This document shows positions 23,606 to 31,127 of a stretch of DNA of 64,000 bases, one piece after another. This DNA is from Acidobacteriota bacterium (GTDB lineage: Bacteria; Acidobacteriota; Terriglobia; Terriglobales; Acidobacteriaceae). The DNA lies in assembly GCA_021780315.1 (NCBI GenBank), contig JAJXYY010000007.1:1-64000 (forward strand). The letters are read 5' to 3'. The notes under the pieces are model-generated. The model ran no database searches. It was not told the DNA's origin and worked only from the letters and a program-made list of their open reading frames with translations. Numbering within the stretch: position 1 is the first letter of the stretch; the number at the start of each line of letters is the position of its first letter. Both the position numbers and the translations under genes were made by a program.

Positions 23606-25087
23606 GTGCATTTTGAGTTGACGACGACGGTGGAGGAAGTTTCGAGCGAGCGGGTACTGGGCTGCCTGGAGACGCACTTGCGCGTAGTAGCGGCGGAGAT
23701 TGTGCGTGCGGAGGGGAAGCTGACTGCGCTGGGGATTGGGCCTTCGCCACGGGTGGTGAACCGGAAGGACACAACGGTGGTGGCGGCGCAGCAGGTGGAT
23801 GGTGCGACGGTGCTGTCGATCGACGTGACGTACCAGGCATCGGCACTTCTGGGGGAGATGTCGCAGGACTCGATTGTGGAGGGGAAGATTGAAGGCGCGC
23901 TGCTGGAGATGCGGCGGGAGTTGGGCTTGCCGGTGCATGGTGCAGGGCTGATCGAGAGAATCAGTGCGCCTGTGGAGAAGCCAGCGGCGGAGGGGATCGT
24001 ACCGGTAGCCGAGGTGGTGACGGATCAGGTGGAGGATGTAGAGCAGCTGGTTGCGGCGGAGATTGCGGCTAAGCCTGAACCCGTACCCGTACCCGTGCCC
24101 GTGCCTGAGCCAGTGGTAGTGGTGGCGGCTGAGCCGGAGTTGACGATGGAGATGGAGGTTGTGGCTCCAGTGGAGGCTGCAGGGATGGTGGCAGATCCGG
24201 TGGCTGCGGAGCCAGCGGTCGCGGTTGAGGCTGCAGTACCTGCCGTGACGTCGATGGTGCCGGGGGTTGCGGCGGGGATCAAGCTGCGGGGCAAGACGAG
24301 ACGGAGTGAAGGACGGAGGAGAGTGCCGCCGGTGACTTCGCCGGTACTACCACCCGTGGCGGTGCCGGTTGGCAGTGTGCGTAGCAGCAGCGGATCGCGG
24401 GCGGTGTTTCGAGCGGAGAGCTTGCCGGATTTGCCGGTGGTGGTGGTGGACGATACGGAGGTGAAGCCGCCGCTGCGGGTGGGGACGTTTGCTGCGTTGA
24501 CGGTAGTGTTGCTGCTACTGGCTGGAACGCTGGGGTATGAGCTACTGCCGCGACCCTGGACGGAGTCGCACTATCGGGCACTGGTGGAGCGGGTGGATTC
24601 GCTGTTGGGGCGGACTCCGGTGGCGGCACCTGTGGCGCAGGAGCCTGCGGCGGTGGTGGACGCGGAGCCTGATCCTGCGGCCGAAGCGGCGCTGAAGCTG
24701 GCGAAGGAGCATGATCCGGATGTGACGGTGCGGGTGCAGGACTGGGCGGATGCGATGCGGTCGCGGGATGCGGCGGCGCAGGCTTCTTTCTATGCCGACC
24801 CTGTGGAGCGATATTTTCTGCAGTCGAACGTAAGCAATGCCGAGGTGCTGAAGCAGAAGCAGGCGGATATTCAAGCGCGGCCAAATTTGTTTACGGTGAA
24901 GATTGAAGATGTTGTGGTGGAGAAGCAGAGCGATGCGGAGGTGGTGCTGCGACTGGTGAAGCACTACATCACGCAGGCATCGGTGGGGGCGGCTCCGGTG
25001 GAGCGGCTGGTACGGTCGCGGCTGCGGTTGAAGCGGATCGATGACGAGTGGAAGATTGTGGAAGAGCGGGACTTCAAGCCGGAGTAA
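23606..25087 (+). CDS. Single-pass membrane protein of unknown function with NTF2-like C-terminus
   Basis: Not recognised as a whole. The 493-residue product starts at a GTG (23606) after GGATTGAGGA. The N-terminal 110 residues form a folded-looking domain (FELTTTVEEVSSERVLGCLE ... VTYQASALLGEM). Residues about 125-290 are a Pro/Val/Ala/Glu-rich linker containing a (VP)n run from a hexanucleotide repeat. One TM helix lies at about 293-313 (TFAALTVVLLLLAGTLGYELL). The C-terminal 120 residues (VQDWADAMRSRDAAAQASFY ... RLVRSRLRLKRIDDEWKIVEERD) resemble an NTF2/SnoaL-like domain outside the membrane. This suggests a cytoplasmic N-terminus coupled to a periplasmic module. The gene stands alone. 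Confidence 0.7.
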   Translation: MHFELTTTVEEVSSERVLGCLETHLRVVAAEIVRAEGKLTALGIGPSPRVVNRKDTTVVAAQQVDGATVLSIDVTYQASALLGEMSQDSIVEGKIEGALLEMRRELGLPVHGAGLIERISAPVEKPAAEGIVPVAEVVTDQVEDVEQLVAAEIAAKPEPVPVPVPVPEPVVVVAAEPELTMEMEVVAPVEAAGMVADPVAAEPAVAVEAAVPAVTSMVPGVAAGIKLRGKTRRSEGRRRVPPVTSPVLPPVAVPVGSVRSSSGSRAVFRAESLPDLPVVVVDDTEVKPPLRVGTFAALTVVLLLLAGTLGYELLPRPWTESHYRALVERVDSLLGRTPVAAPVAQEPAAVVDAEPDPAAEAALKLAKEHDPDVTVRVQDWADAMRSRDAAAQASFYADPVERYFLQSNVSNAEVLKQKQADIQARPNLFTVKIEDVVVEKQSDAEVVLRLVKHYITQASVGAAPVERLVRSRLRLKRIDDEWKIVEERDFKPE

Positions 25088-25088
25088 G

Positions 25089-25117
25089 GGCCCACAACGG
25101 GGTTAGCGTTGGGGGCC
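25089..25117. terminator. Hairpin between convergent genes
   Basis: GGCCCACAAC (25089-25098) pairs with GTTGGGGGCC (25108-25117) with one mismatch and a 9-nt loop. It lies right after the stop at 25087 and before the convergent ggt stop at 25159. Confidence 0.55.
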
Positions 25118-25158
25118 ATGGGGTTTCTGCTCAGACGCAGAAAAAAGCAAAGCGCACG

Positions 25159-26925
25159 TTAGTATCGTGCGACCTTACCGAAGGCTCTGCGCTGATCGTG
25201 ACCGCCGAGGAGTTCGTGGGTTTTGGGGTCGATGGCGATGAGTTCGGAGTCGCCCCAGACGCCGGGGTTCTTCTCGTCGGCGATGGCGAGGCGGTTGACG
25301 GTGTAGCCGAGGGATTTGAGTTGGTCAGCTACGTCGGCGGGGAACTTCTTTTCGAGGTCGAGGCGGTCGGGCAGGTACTGGTGGTGGAAGCGCGGTGCGT
25401 CGGCGGCCTGCTGGATGTTGAGGTGGTTGTCGACGGTACTGATGATGTCGTTGGCGACGGTGGTGATGATGGTGGAGCCGCCGGGGGAGCCGAGGACGAA
25501 GGCGAGTTTTCCGTTGCGGGTGAGGATGGTGGGGGTCATGGCGGAGAGTGGGCGCTTGCCGGGGGCGATGGCGTTGGCGGGGCCCTGGATGAGGCCGTAG
25601 GTGTTGGGGACGCCGATCTTGCTGGTGAAGTCGTCCATCTCGTTGTTGAGGAGGAAGCCCAGGCCATCGACGGTGAGGCCGGAGCCGAAGAGTCCGTTGA
25701 GGGTGTAGGTGCTGGAGACGGCGTTGCCTTCGGCGTCGACGATGGAGAAGTGGGTGGTCTGGGTGGACTCGTGTGGTGTGGGGAGTTGCGGGGGCGGGGG
25801 CATGAATCCGGCGGGGCGGACGAGGTCTTTGGACGGCGTTGGTTTGGTGGGGTCGATGGAGGCGCGCCAGGCGGCGGCGTAGGCGGGATCGGCCATTTGC
25901 TTGATGGGGAGGGTGTTGAAGTCGGGGTCGCCGAGGTAGTCGCCGCGGTCCATGTAGGCGCGGCGAAAGGCCTCGGTGATGATGTGGACCTGGGCGGCGG
26001 AGCGGTCTGGGCCGAGGGCGGGGAGATTGTAACTGGATAAGATGTTTAATATTTCGATGAGAACGATGCCACCGGAGGATGGGGGCGGTGCGGTGATGAT
26101 TTCGTAACCTTTGTAGTTACCTGTTATAGGAGCGCGGTCTTTTACTTCGTACGCGGCGAGGTCGGCGGTGGTGATGAGGCCGCCTCCGGCCTGCGAGAAG
26201 GCGGCGATCTGCTGGGCCATGGCTCCGCGATAGAAGTCGGTGGGGTCTTGGGCGATGCGGGTGAGGGTGGCGGCGAGCAGGGGCTGACGGAAGGTGTCGC
26301 CGGGCTGGTAGAAGTTGCCGTTGCGCTGGAAGATGGCAGTGGAGGTGGGGAAGCGGGTGAGGTTTTTGTTCTGGAGGTTGTGGGCTTCTTCGGCGGATAG
26401 GCTGTAGCCGTCGGTGGCGAGCTTGATGGCGGGAGCCATGTCCTGGGCGAGGGTCAGTTTGCCGAAGTGCTGCTGGGCGTAGGTGAGTCCGGCGACGGAG
26501 CCGGGGACGCCGGAGGCGAGGTAGCCGACGAGGGAGCGGCCGGGGACGACGTTGCCGTGGGCGTCGAGATACATGTCGCGAGTGGCTGCGGCGGGGGCTT
26601 TTTCGCGGTAGTCGAGGAAGTGGGTTTTGCCGTGCTTGTCGCGGATGAGCATGAAGCCTCCGCCACCGATGTTTCCGGCCTGGGGGTAGACGACGGCGAG
26701 AGCGAAGCCTACGGCTACGGCTGCGTCGACGGCGTTGCCGCCTTGCTTGAGGATGGCGATGCCGGCGTCGGAGGCGTCGTGCTGGATGGTGACGACCATG
26801 GCGTGGCGGGCGCGGGTGGGCTGGTCGGATGCGGCGAGAGAGGCGGAGGCGGACTGGGCCAGGAGGGAGGAGGCGAGGAGAGCAACGACGGTGGAAGATG
26901 CGGCGATGCGTGCAGCAAGGCTCAA
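25159..26925 (-). CDS. ggt: Gamma-glutamyltranspeptidase
   Basis: Periplasmic Ntn-hydrolase that cleaves or transfers the gamma-glutamyl group of glutathione and related compounds. It is made as a 588-residue proenzyme with a signal peptide (AARIAASSTVVALLASSLLAQSASA) and self-cleaves before the Thr of TTHFSIVDAEGNAVS to give large and small subunits. Other family blocks are HAMVVTIQHDASDAGIAILKQGGNAVDAAVA, GFMLIRDKHGK, YREKAP, GLGFLLNNEMDDF and LGSPGGSTIITTV. The gene is divergent from the ECF sigma gene. Its starting ATG is at 26923-26925. Confidence 0.95.
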   Translation of the reverse strand: MSLAARIAASSTVVALLASSLLAQSASASLAASDQPTRARHAMVVTIQHDASDAGIAILKQGGNAVDAAVAVGFALAVVYPQAGNIGGGGFMLIRDKHGKTHFLDYREKAPAAATRDMYLDAHGNVVPGRSLVGYLASGVPGSVAGLTYAQQHFGKLTLAQDMAPAIKLATDGYSLSAEEAHNLQNKNLTRFPTSTAIFQRNGNFYQPGDTFRQPLLAATLTRIAQDPTDFYRGAMAQQIAAFSQAGGGLITTADLAAYEVKDRAPITGNYKGYEIITAPPPSSGGIVLIEILNILSSYNLPALGPDRSAAQVHIITEAFRRAYMDRGDYLGDPDFNTLPIKQMADPAYAAAWRASIDPTKPTPSKDLVRPAGFMPPPPQLPTPHESTQTTHFSIVDAEGNAVSSTYTLNGLFGSGLTVDGLGFLLNNEMDDFTSKIGVPNTYGLIQGPANAIAPGKRPLSAMTPTILTRNGKLAFVLGSPGGSTIITTVANDIISTVDNHLNIQQAADAPRFHHQYLPDRLDLEKKFPADVADQLKSLGYTVNRLAIADEKNPGVWGDSELIAIDPKTHELLGGHDQRRAFGKVARY

Positions 26926-26979
26926 GGTCTGGCTCCGTGGCGACTGGATTTTGGGGATGCTGGAGACAGGATAGCTTGG

Positions 26980-27666
26980 ATGGGGATAGAGTGGGCGGGA
27001 ATGTGGTGGCTGGGCCGGGTGAAGAAAAAGATGAACGGTTTGGGGTGGGGACCGGTCTTAGAGAGTGAATGGTTGCAGGAATGGGCGGCGTATATGGGTG
27101 TTGAGGTGAGCATCTGGTCGCAGTGCGGCAGCGAAAGCGAGGGATGGTTGCAGCGCGAGCGGAGAGCGGAGAGGGACGCGGCGTTTGGACTGCTGGTGGA
27201 GCGGCAGTCGCGGTTGATGTTTCGTGTGGCCTACTCGCTGCTGCGGAATGCGCATGATGCAGAGGATACGGTGCAGGAGGCGTTTTTGAAGTTGTATCGC
27301 GGGGATGCATGGCTGCGGATGGAGGACGAGAAGGGGTTTCTGGCGCGGACGGTTTGGCGGGTGGCTTTGGATAAGTTGCCTCGCAGAGACGAGACCGATG
27401 TTACGGAGATGGAGTTGGCTGCTAGCGGGGATTCGCCGGAGATGAGTGCGCTGGATGGGGATGAGCGCGGGCAGTTACGGCGGTTGATGGAAGGGTTGCC
27501 GGAGGAGTTGCGACAGGTGTTGCTGCTGAGTGCGGTAGAGGAGATGACGTCGCGGGAGGTGGGGATAGCGATGGGGATTCCGGAGGGCACGGTGCGGACG
27601 CGATTGATGCGGGCGAGAGCGGAGCTGAAGAAGCGGTTTGAGGCAGAGAGCAGGAGGCGGCGATGA
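26980..27666 (+). CDS. ECF-type RNA polymerase sigma factor
   Basis: A sigma-70 family group 4 factor, about 190-228 residues depending on the start. Region 2 is clear (FGLLVERQSRLMFRVAYSLL, AHDAEDTVQEAFLKLYRG), as is region 4 (LPEELRQVLLLSAVEEMTSREVGIAMGIPEGTVRTRLMRARAELKKRF). The start is uncertain: 26980 is chosen for an AGG 9 nt upstream, but ATGs at 27001, 27031 and 27094 are in frame, and 27094 would give the usual ECF length. The stop overlaps the next gene as ATGA, so the pair is translationally coupled, which points to the following gene as its anti-sigma factor. Confidence 0.88.
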   Translation: MGIEWAGMWWLGRVKKKMNGLGWGPVLESEWLQEWAAYMGVEVSIWSQCGSESEGWLQRERRAERDAAFGLLVERQSRLMFRVAYSLLRNAHDAEDTVQEAFLKLYRGDAWLRMEDEKGFLARTVWRVALDKLPRRDETDVTEMELAASGDSPEMSALDGDERGQLRRLMEGLPEELRQVLLLSAVEEMTSREVGIAMGIPEGTVRTRLMRARAELKKRFEAESRRRR

Positions 27667-28277
27667 ACGATTTGGAGTTTGATGCGTTGCTGGATGGAGT
27701 TTTGCGGGAGGAGGGGCGTGTTGAGCCGCTGCATGGGCTGGAGTCGCGGGTGTTGGCGCGGGTGCAGTCTCGAGGGCGACGGACGTGGAGCGTGTCGGTG
27801 TGGAGCACTGCGGCGGCTGGGATGTGTCTGCTGGCGTTGGTGGTGTGGATACGGGAGGTGCAGCCTGCGCATGGGACGAGCGTCGCGAGGAGTGCTCATG
27901 GAGAGTTGATGCCGAGGGCTGGAGCGGCGAGCACAGAGAAGAGCGGAGGTACTACGCTGGTGGTTCCAGCGGGAGTGGAACTGCCGAGGAAGCGGGTGGG
28001 TCGTGTACAGCGGGTGGGTGGGAGTGCAGTTAGTCCGGCTGGACCGTTGCCGAAGCTGGAGGTGTTTCCGACACCGGTTGCTGATGCTGGTGCTGGCATG
28101 GAGGCGATGCTGCGGCTGGCGGAGTTGTCCCGCCGCGGCGGGAGTGAGGCAGTGTTGGGCCTGGTGGCAGGTGCGACGGAACACAATGCCATCGAGGCGA
28201 TTAGGGTGAGGCCGATTGCGATTGCGAGTATCGAGATTGCGCCACTGGGAAACAGTACGGAAGACGCAGGACAGTAG
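27663..28277 (+). CDS. Single-pass membrane protein, probable anti-sigma factor
   Basis: A 204-residue protein overlapping the ECF sigma stop by 4 bp (ATGA). The N-terminal 45 residues are acidic and helical (NDLEFDALLDGVLREEGRVE), suited to holding a sigma factor. One TM helix follows (about 48-64: TAAAGMCLLALVVWI), then a proline- and glycine-rich external part with a helical segment (MEAMLRLAELSRR). There is no zinc-binding HxxxCxxC motif, so it is not a ZAS-type anti-sigma. The role rests on position and topology only. Confidence 0.65.
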   Translation: MNDLEFDALLDGVLREEGRVEPLHGLESRVLARVQSRGRRTWSVSVWSTAAAGMCLLALVVWIREVQPAHGTSVARSAHGELMPRAGAASTEKSGGTTLVVPAGVELPRKRVGRVQRVGGSAVSPAGPLPKLEVFPTPVADAGAGMEAMLRLAELSRRGGSEAVLGLVAGATEHNAIEAIRVRPIAIASIEIAPLGNSTEDAGQ

Positions 28278-28301
28278 TCGAGATTTTCAAGGAGAAGACG
28301 G

Positions 28302-28895
28302 ATGAAGAAGGCAGGAGTTATAGCGGGATTTATGGTCGCAATCGCTTTGCTCGGTTGCGTGGGATCGATGGCTTTGGGACAGAGTGCGGATGGTGGAACG
28401 CGTGCAGATGCTGCGGTGAAAGCACCGATTGTGCCTCGTTACTATCATCTGGCGTTTGTGGTGAAGGAGTTGGAGAACGGGAAGGTGACGAACAGCCGGG
28501 AGTATGCGATCAGCGTGAAGACGGTGGAATATAAGGAGGCAAACAACTATGCCCGTTCGATTCGTACCGGAACGAAGGTTCCGTTCGAGTCGGAGTCCAA
28601 CAAGCTTAACTACGTCGATGTTGGGGTTAATATCGATTGCCGCGATATTGTGGATCTGGGGGGCCGGCTGGGCATGAATGTCAGCGCGGAGATCAGCAAC
28701 GTTCAACGTGCTGCTGCGGATGAGCATGCCCGTATGGAGACGACACTGCAACATGCCGCGCCGATGATTCAACAGAATCGGTGGGTCTCCGATGTGGTGG
28801 TGGTGCTGGGAAAGCCGACGGTTCTGTTCTCGTCGGATGATGTGACTTCGAAGCGCACGCTGGAACTGGAGTTGACGGCGACGGAGATCAAGTAG
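28302..28895 (+). CDS. Exported protein of unknown function in sigma-factor cluster
   Basis: The 197-residue product starts MKKAGVIAGFMVAIALLG with a cleavable signal ending near SMALGQ. The mature part has a beta-rich core (RYYHLAFVVKELENGKVTNS, YAISVKTVEY, NKLNYVDVGVNIDCRDIV) and ends VLFSSDDVTSKRTLELELTATEIK, a layout fit for a small periplasmic beta domain. Family not recognised. It lies 24 bp after the putative anti-sigma gene, with AAGGAGAAGACGG before its ATG, and is followed by a good terminator, so the three genes form one unit. It could be the sensed or effector product of the sigma system. Confidence 0.7.
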   Translation: MKKAGVIAGFMVAIALLGCVGSMALGQSADGGTRADAAVKAPIVPRYYHLAFVVKELENGKVTNSREYAISVKTVEYKEANNYARSIRTGTKVPFESESNKLNYVDVGVNIDCRDIVDLGGRLGMNVSAEISNVQRAAADEHARMETTLQHAAPMIQQNRWVSDVVVVLGKPTVLFSSDDVTSKRTLELELTATEIK

Positions 28896-28903
28896 GGTTT
28901 GGG

Positions 28904-28942
28904 AGCGGCGGCGTGGAGTAGGCTTCTCGCTCGCCGCTTTTT
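28904..28942 (+). terminator. Rho-independent terminator of the sigma-factor cluster
   Basis: AGCGGCG (28904-28910) pairs with CGCCGCT (28932-28938), followed by a T-run at 28938-28942. It is 9 bp after the stop of the exported-protein gene. Confidence 0.65.
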
Positions 28943-28953
28943 GCTTGTCGGGC

Positions 28954-29508
28954 TTAGCCGCCGTACCAGTGGTGGGGGTGGTAGGGCTGTTGGGGGAGGG
29001 GGTTTGTGGGCTGGATCTGCTGGAGCAGTTCGGGGGCGGACTGGGTCCAGTTGTTGACGCAGATGGTTTGGCCGGAGTGGGTGCGGAAGTAGATGGAGTT
29101 GGAGAGGCCGGTGCGGATCTCGTAGTGGTCGAGGTGTCGCCAGGGGAGGAGGATGTTGCCGCGGAAGGGGTGGGCGCGGAGGAGTCCCTGGGGGGTGATG
29201 AGGATTTCGCCGGGGGAGAGGTAGGCGATGGTGGCGGTGAGGACGGCGACGGTCCAAAGGGTGAGCAGGGACTGGATAAGGACGCTGTGGAAGACGATGA
29301 GGAAGACGATGAAGAGCAGCAGGGCTACGGTGAGGACGAAGCCGCGGCGGGAGAGGGATTCGCAGCGGGTGTTGGAGTCGCTGTCGGTGACGGCGGGGAC
29401 GAAGGGGATGGCGGAGAGGGTGAATGCGATGCAGTAGGCATTGATGGCCAGGGCGAGGCAGGCGAGCAGCCAGTAGATGGGCTGGGGGAGAACGATGGTG
29501 GCGAACAT
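28954..29508 (-). CDS. Membrane protein of unknown function
   Basis: A 184-residue product with hydrophobic segments at about 8-36 (PIYWLLACLALAINAYCIAF) and 56-95 (VLTVALLLFIVFLIVFHSVL, LWTVAVLTATIAYL), giving three to four TM helices. A soluble C-terminal beta-like region follows (ILITPQGLLRAHPFRGNILL, LDHYEIRTGLSNSIYF), resembling a small PH-like or DUF5673-type domain in pattern. No catalytic motif is seen. The start at 29508 has a GGAGG-containing RBS on the minus strand (plus CCTCC at 29516-29520). It is divergent from ispE. Confidence 0.65.
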   Translation of the reverse strand: MFATIVLPQPIYWLLACLALAINAYCIAFTLSAIPFVPAVTDSDSNTRCESLSRRGFVLTVALLLFIVFLIVFHSVLIQSLLTLWTVAVLTATIAYLSPGEILITPQGLLRAHPFRGNILLPWRHLDHYEIRTGLSNSIYFRTHSGQTICVNNWTQSAPELLQQIQPTNPLPQQPYHPHHWYGG

Positions 29509-29588
29509 GGCGAGCCTCCTGGAGTCAGGTGACTTCTGTTTGATACGGAGGATAGATAGACTAGCTGTCTATGTCCAGTGGGTTAAAG

Positions 29589-30665
29589 ATGGGTACGCGG
29601 GTTCGTTCGTATTCGAAGATCAATTTGGGGTTGGCGATTGGGCCGGTGCGGGCGGACGGGTTTCATGGTCTGACGACGCTATACCAGACGCTGACGCTGC
29701 ATGATGTGGTGACGGTGCGGGCGGAGCGGGCGGCGGCGACGCGGCTGGTGTTGACGTCGAACCATGCACAAGTGCCGCTGGACGAGCGGAATACCTGCTG
29801 GAAGATGGTGGAGCGGGCGTTGTTGCGGCTAGAGGTGACGGCGGAGGTGGCGATCGATATTGAGAAGAATCTGCCGGTTCAGGGTGGGATGGGTGCGGGC
29901 AGTGCGAATGCGGCGGCGGCGCTGCTGGGGCTGGAGCGGGAGTTGGGGGTGGCGCTAGGCGGGGTGGAGCGGCTGCTGCTGGCGGGGGAGGTGGGTTCGG
30001 ACGTGCCGTTGTTTTTGCTGGGCGGATCGGTGCTGGGGCTGGGGCGTGGGGAGCAGGTGATTCCACTGCCGGATATGGGGAGCGTGGCGTGTGTGGTGGC
30101 GGTGCCGGAGGTGGGGGTGTCGACGCCGACGGCGTTTCGGGACTGGGATGCGCTGGTGGCGGAGCGTGGGGGTGCTGGGTTGACTTCCTCCTTCGCTCCG
30201 GATAGACTTATGGAGTTGAGTCTCGCTTATGCGGCCTGCTATGTACCATCAGCAAGCGCAGAGCACGGCACTTCCGGTATTGTTCGCAGCGAAGATCCTG
30301 AGAAAAAACGGGATAGGTCTGATGAAAGTCGGGCTGGCTTGCTGAACGATCTCGCGGAGAATTCCCTTCTCTCGCTTGTCCGCACCGGGGTTGAAAACGG
30401 CGGTCTTCAAAATGATTTTGAAGCGGTCGTCTTTCCGAACTATCCCTCCTTGCGTGAAATCAAGCGTTTATTGATGGGTAAAGATTCAGGAAGTCCTGCG
30501 TTGTACGCAGCGCTTTCGGGATCGGGGTCGGCTCTGTTTGGACTGTATGGGTCTCAGGCGGATGCAGAAGCTGCTCAACGGCGTGTCCAGGAGTCTGGGG
30601 TCAAGGCGCTCATTACGGAGACCTTGCCGCGGACGGAGTACTGGGCGAGAATGTTCGCAGGGTAA
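29589..30665 (+). CDS. ispE: 4-diphosphocytidyl-2-C-methyl-D-erythritol kinase
   Basis: ATP-dependent kinase of the MEP isoprenoid pathway, cytoplasmic. The 358-residue product has the GHMP-kinase signature: N-terminal VRSYSKINLGLAI, the ATP loop PVQGGMGAGSANAAAAL, and C-terminal ALSGSGSALFGLYG. The ATG at 29589 fits the family N-terminus; an in-frame ATG lies at 29571. It is long for IspE (E. coli 283). The extra length includes a charged hydrophilic stretch (about 220-250, SAEHGTSGIVRSEDPEKKRD) encoded by less GC-rich DNA at about 30240-30340, which looks like an insertion between the core and the DLAENSLLSLV helix. Confidence 0.9.
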   Translation: MGTRVRSYSKINLGLAIGPVRADGFHGLTTLYQTLTLHDVVTVRAERAAATRLVLTSNHAQVPLDERNTCWKMVERALLRLEVTAEVAIDIEKNLPVQGGMGAGSANAAAALLGLERELGVALGGVERLLLAGEVGSDVPLFLLGGSVLGLGRGEQVIPLPDMGSVACVVAVPEVGVSTPTAFRDWDALVAERGGAGLTSSFAPDRLMELSLAYAACYVPSASAEHGTSGIVRSEDPEKKRDRSDESRAGLLNDLAENSLLSLVRTGVENGGLQNDFEAVVFPNYPSLREIKRLLMGKDSGSPALYAALSGSGSALFGLYGSQADAEAAQRRVQESGVKALITETLPRTEYWARMFAG

Positions 30666-30696
30666 GCGAGTTTGTTGCAGGAAGCGGCAGGGCAAA

Positions 30697-30710
30697 AGCA
30701 GGTCCTCCGC
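30697..30710. repeat. AGCAGGTCCTCCGC-type repeat, copy 2
   Basis: The 14-mer is identical to 21765-21778. It lies between ispE and the tRNA gene. The following hairpin seen in copy 1 (CTTCGCGAAG) is decayed here (GGCGCAAAAG). Confidence 0.5.
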
Positions 30711-30762
30711 GGCGCAAAAGATGGCAAGAGCGGTCTTTTGTGGCGATAACAGGTTTCGCTAC

Positions 30763-30836
30763 TGGGCGATCGACTAATGGTAGGTCAAGTGCCTTTGAAG
30801 CACTTTGTCTAGGTTCGAATCCTAGTCGCCCAACCA
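30763..30836 (+). tRNA. tRNA-Gln (anticodon TTG)
   Basis: A full cloverleaf: acceptor TGGGCGA pairs with TCGCCCA, D-arm GACT...GGTC, anticodon stem AGTGC/GCACT with loop CTTTGAA (anticodon TTG, reads CAA), and T-arm CTAGG-TTCGAAT-CCTAG. Discriminator A and an encoded CCA end the gene. Confidence 0.95.
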
Positions 30837-31127
30837 GTTTGTCGGCGCCAGCGCGATGAGATTGTATTAGGGTTCTTTTGGCGGTGTAATGTGCCGCAGA
30901 AGTTAGATGATTCGATGGACGCGGGCCGCGGACGAAAAGCAAGATGTGGCAGCGGAAGCAGAGTTAGAAGTTTGAAAGTACCAAGCGTCTTTATTTTTCA
31001 GCAGGATTTAGTCACGGGTTTTTGATTCGGAACTGAAGTTTGAAGAGAAGTACGGGGTCGCAACAAGGCCTCGCGAGACATAGCAGCAGGAGCTACCAAG
31101 GTCAACCAACCTCGAGGGTTTCCAAAC

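Noticed and set aside
26467..26979. Upstream extension of the ECF sigma frame into ggt
   Set aside because: It would overlap ggt antisense for over 450 bp and add Gly/Val/Asp-rich sequence unlike any sigma factor.
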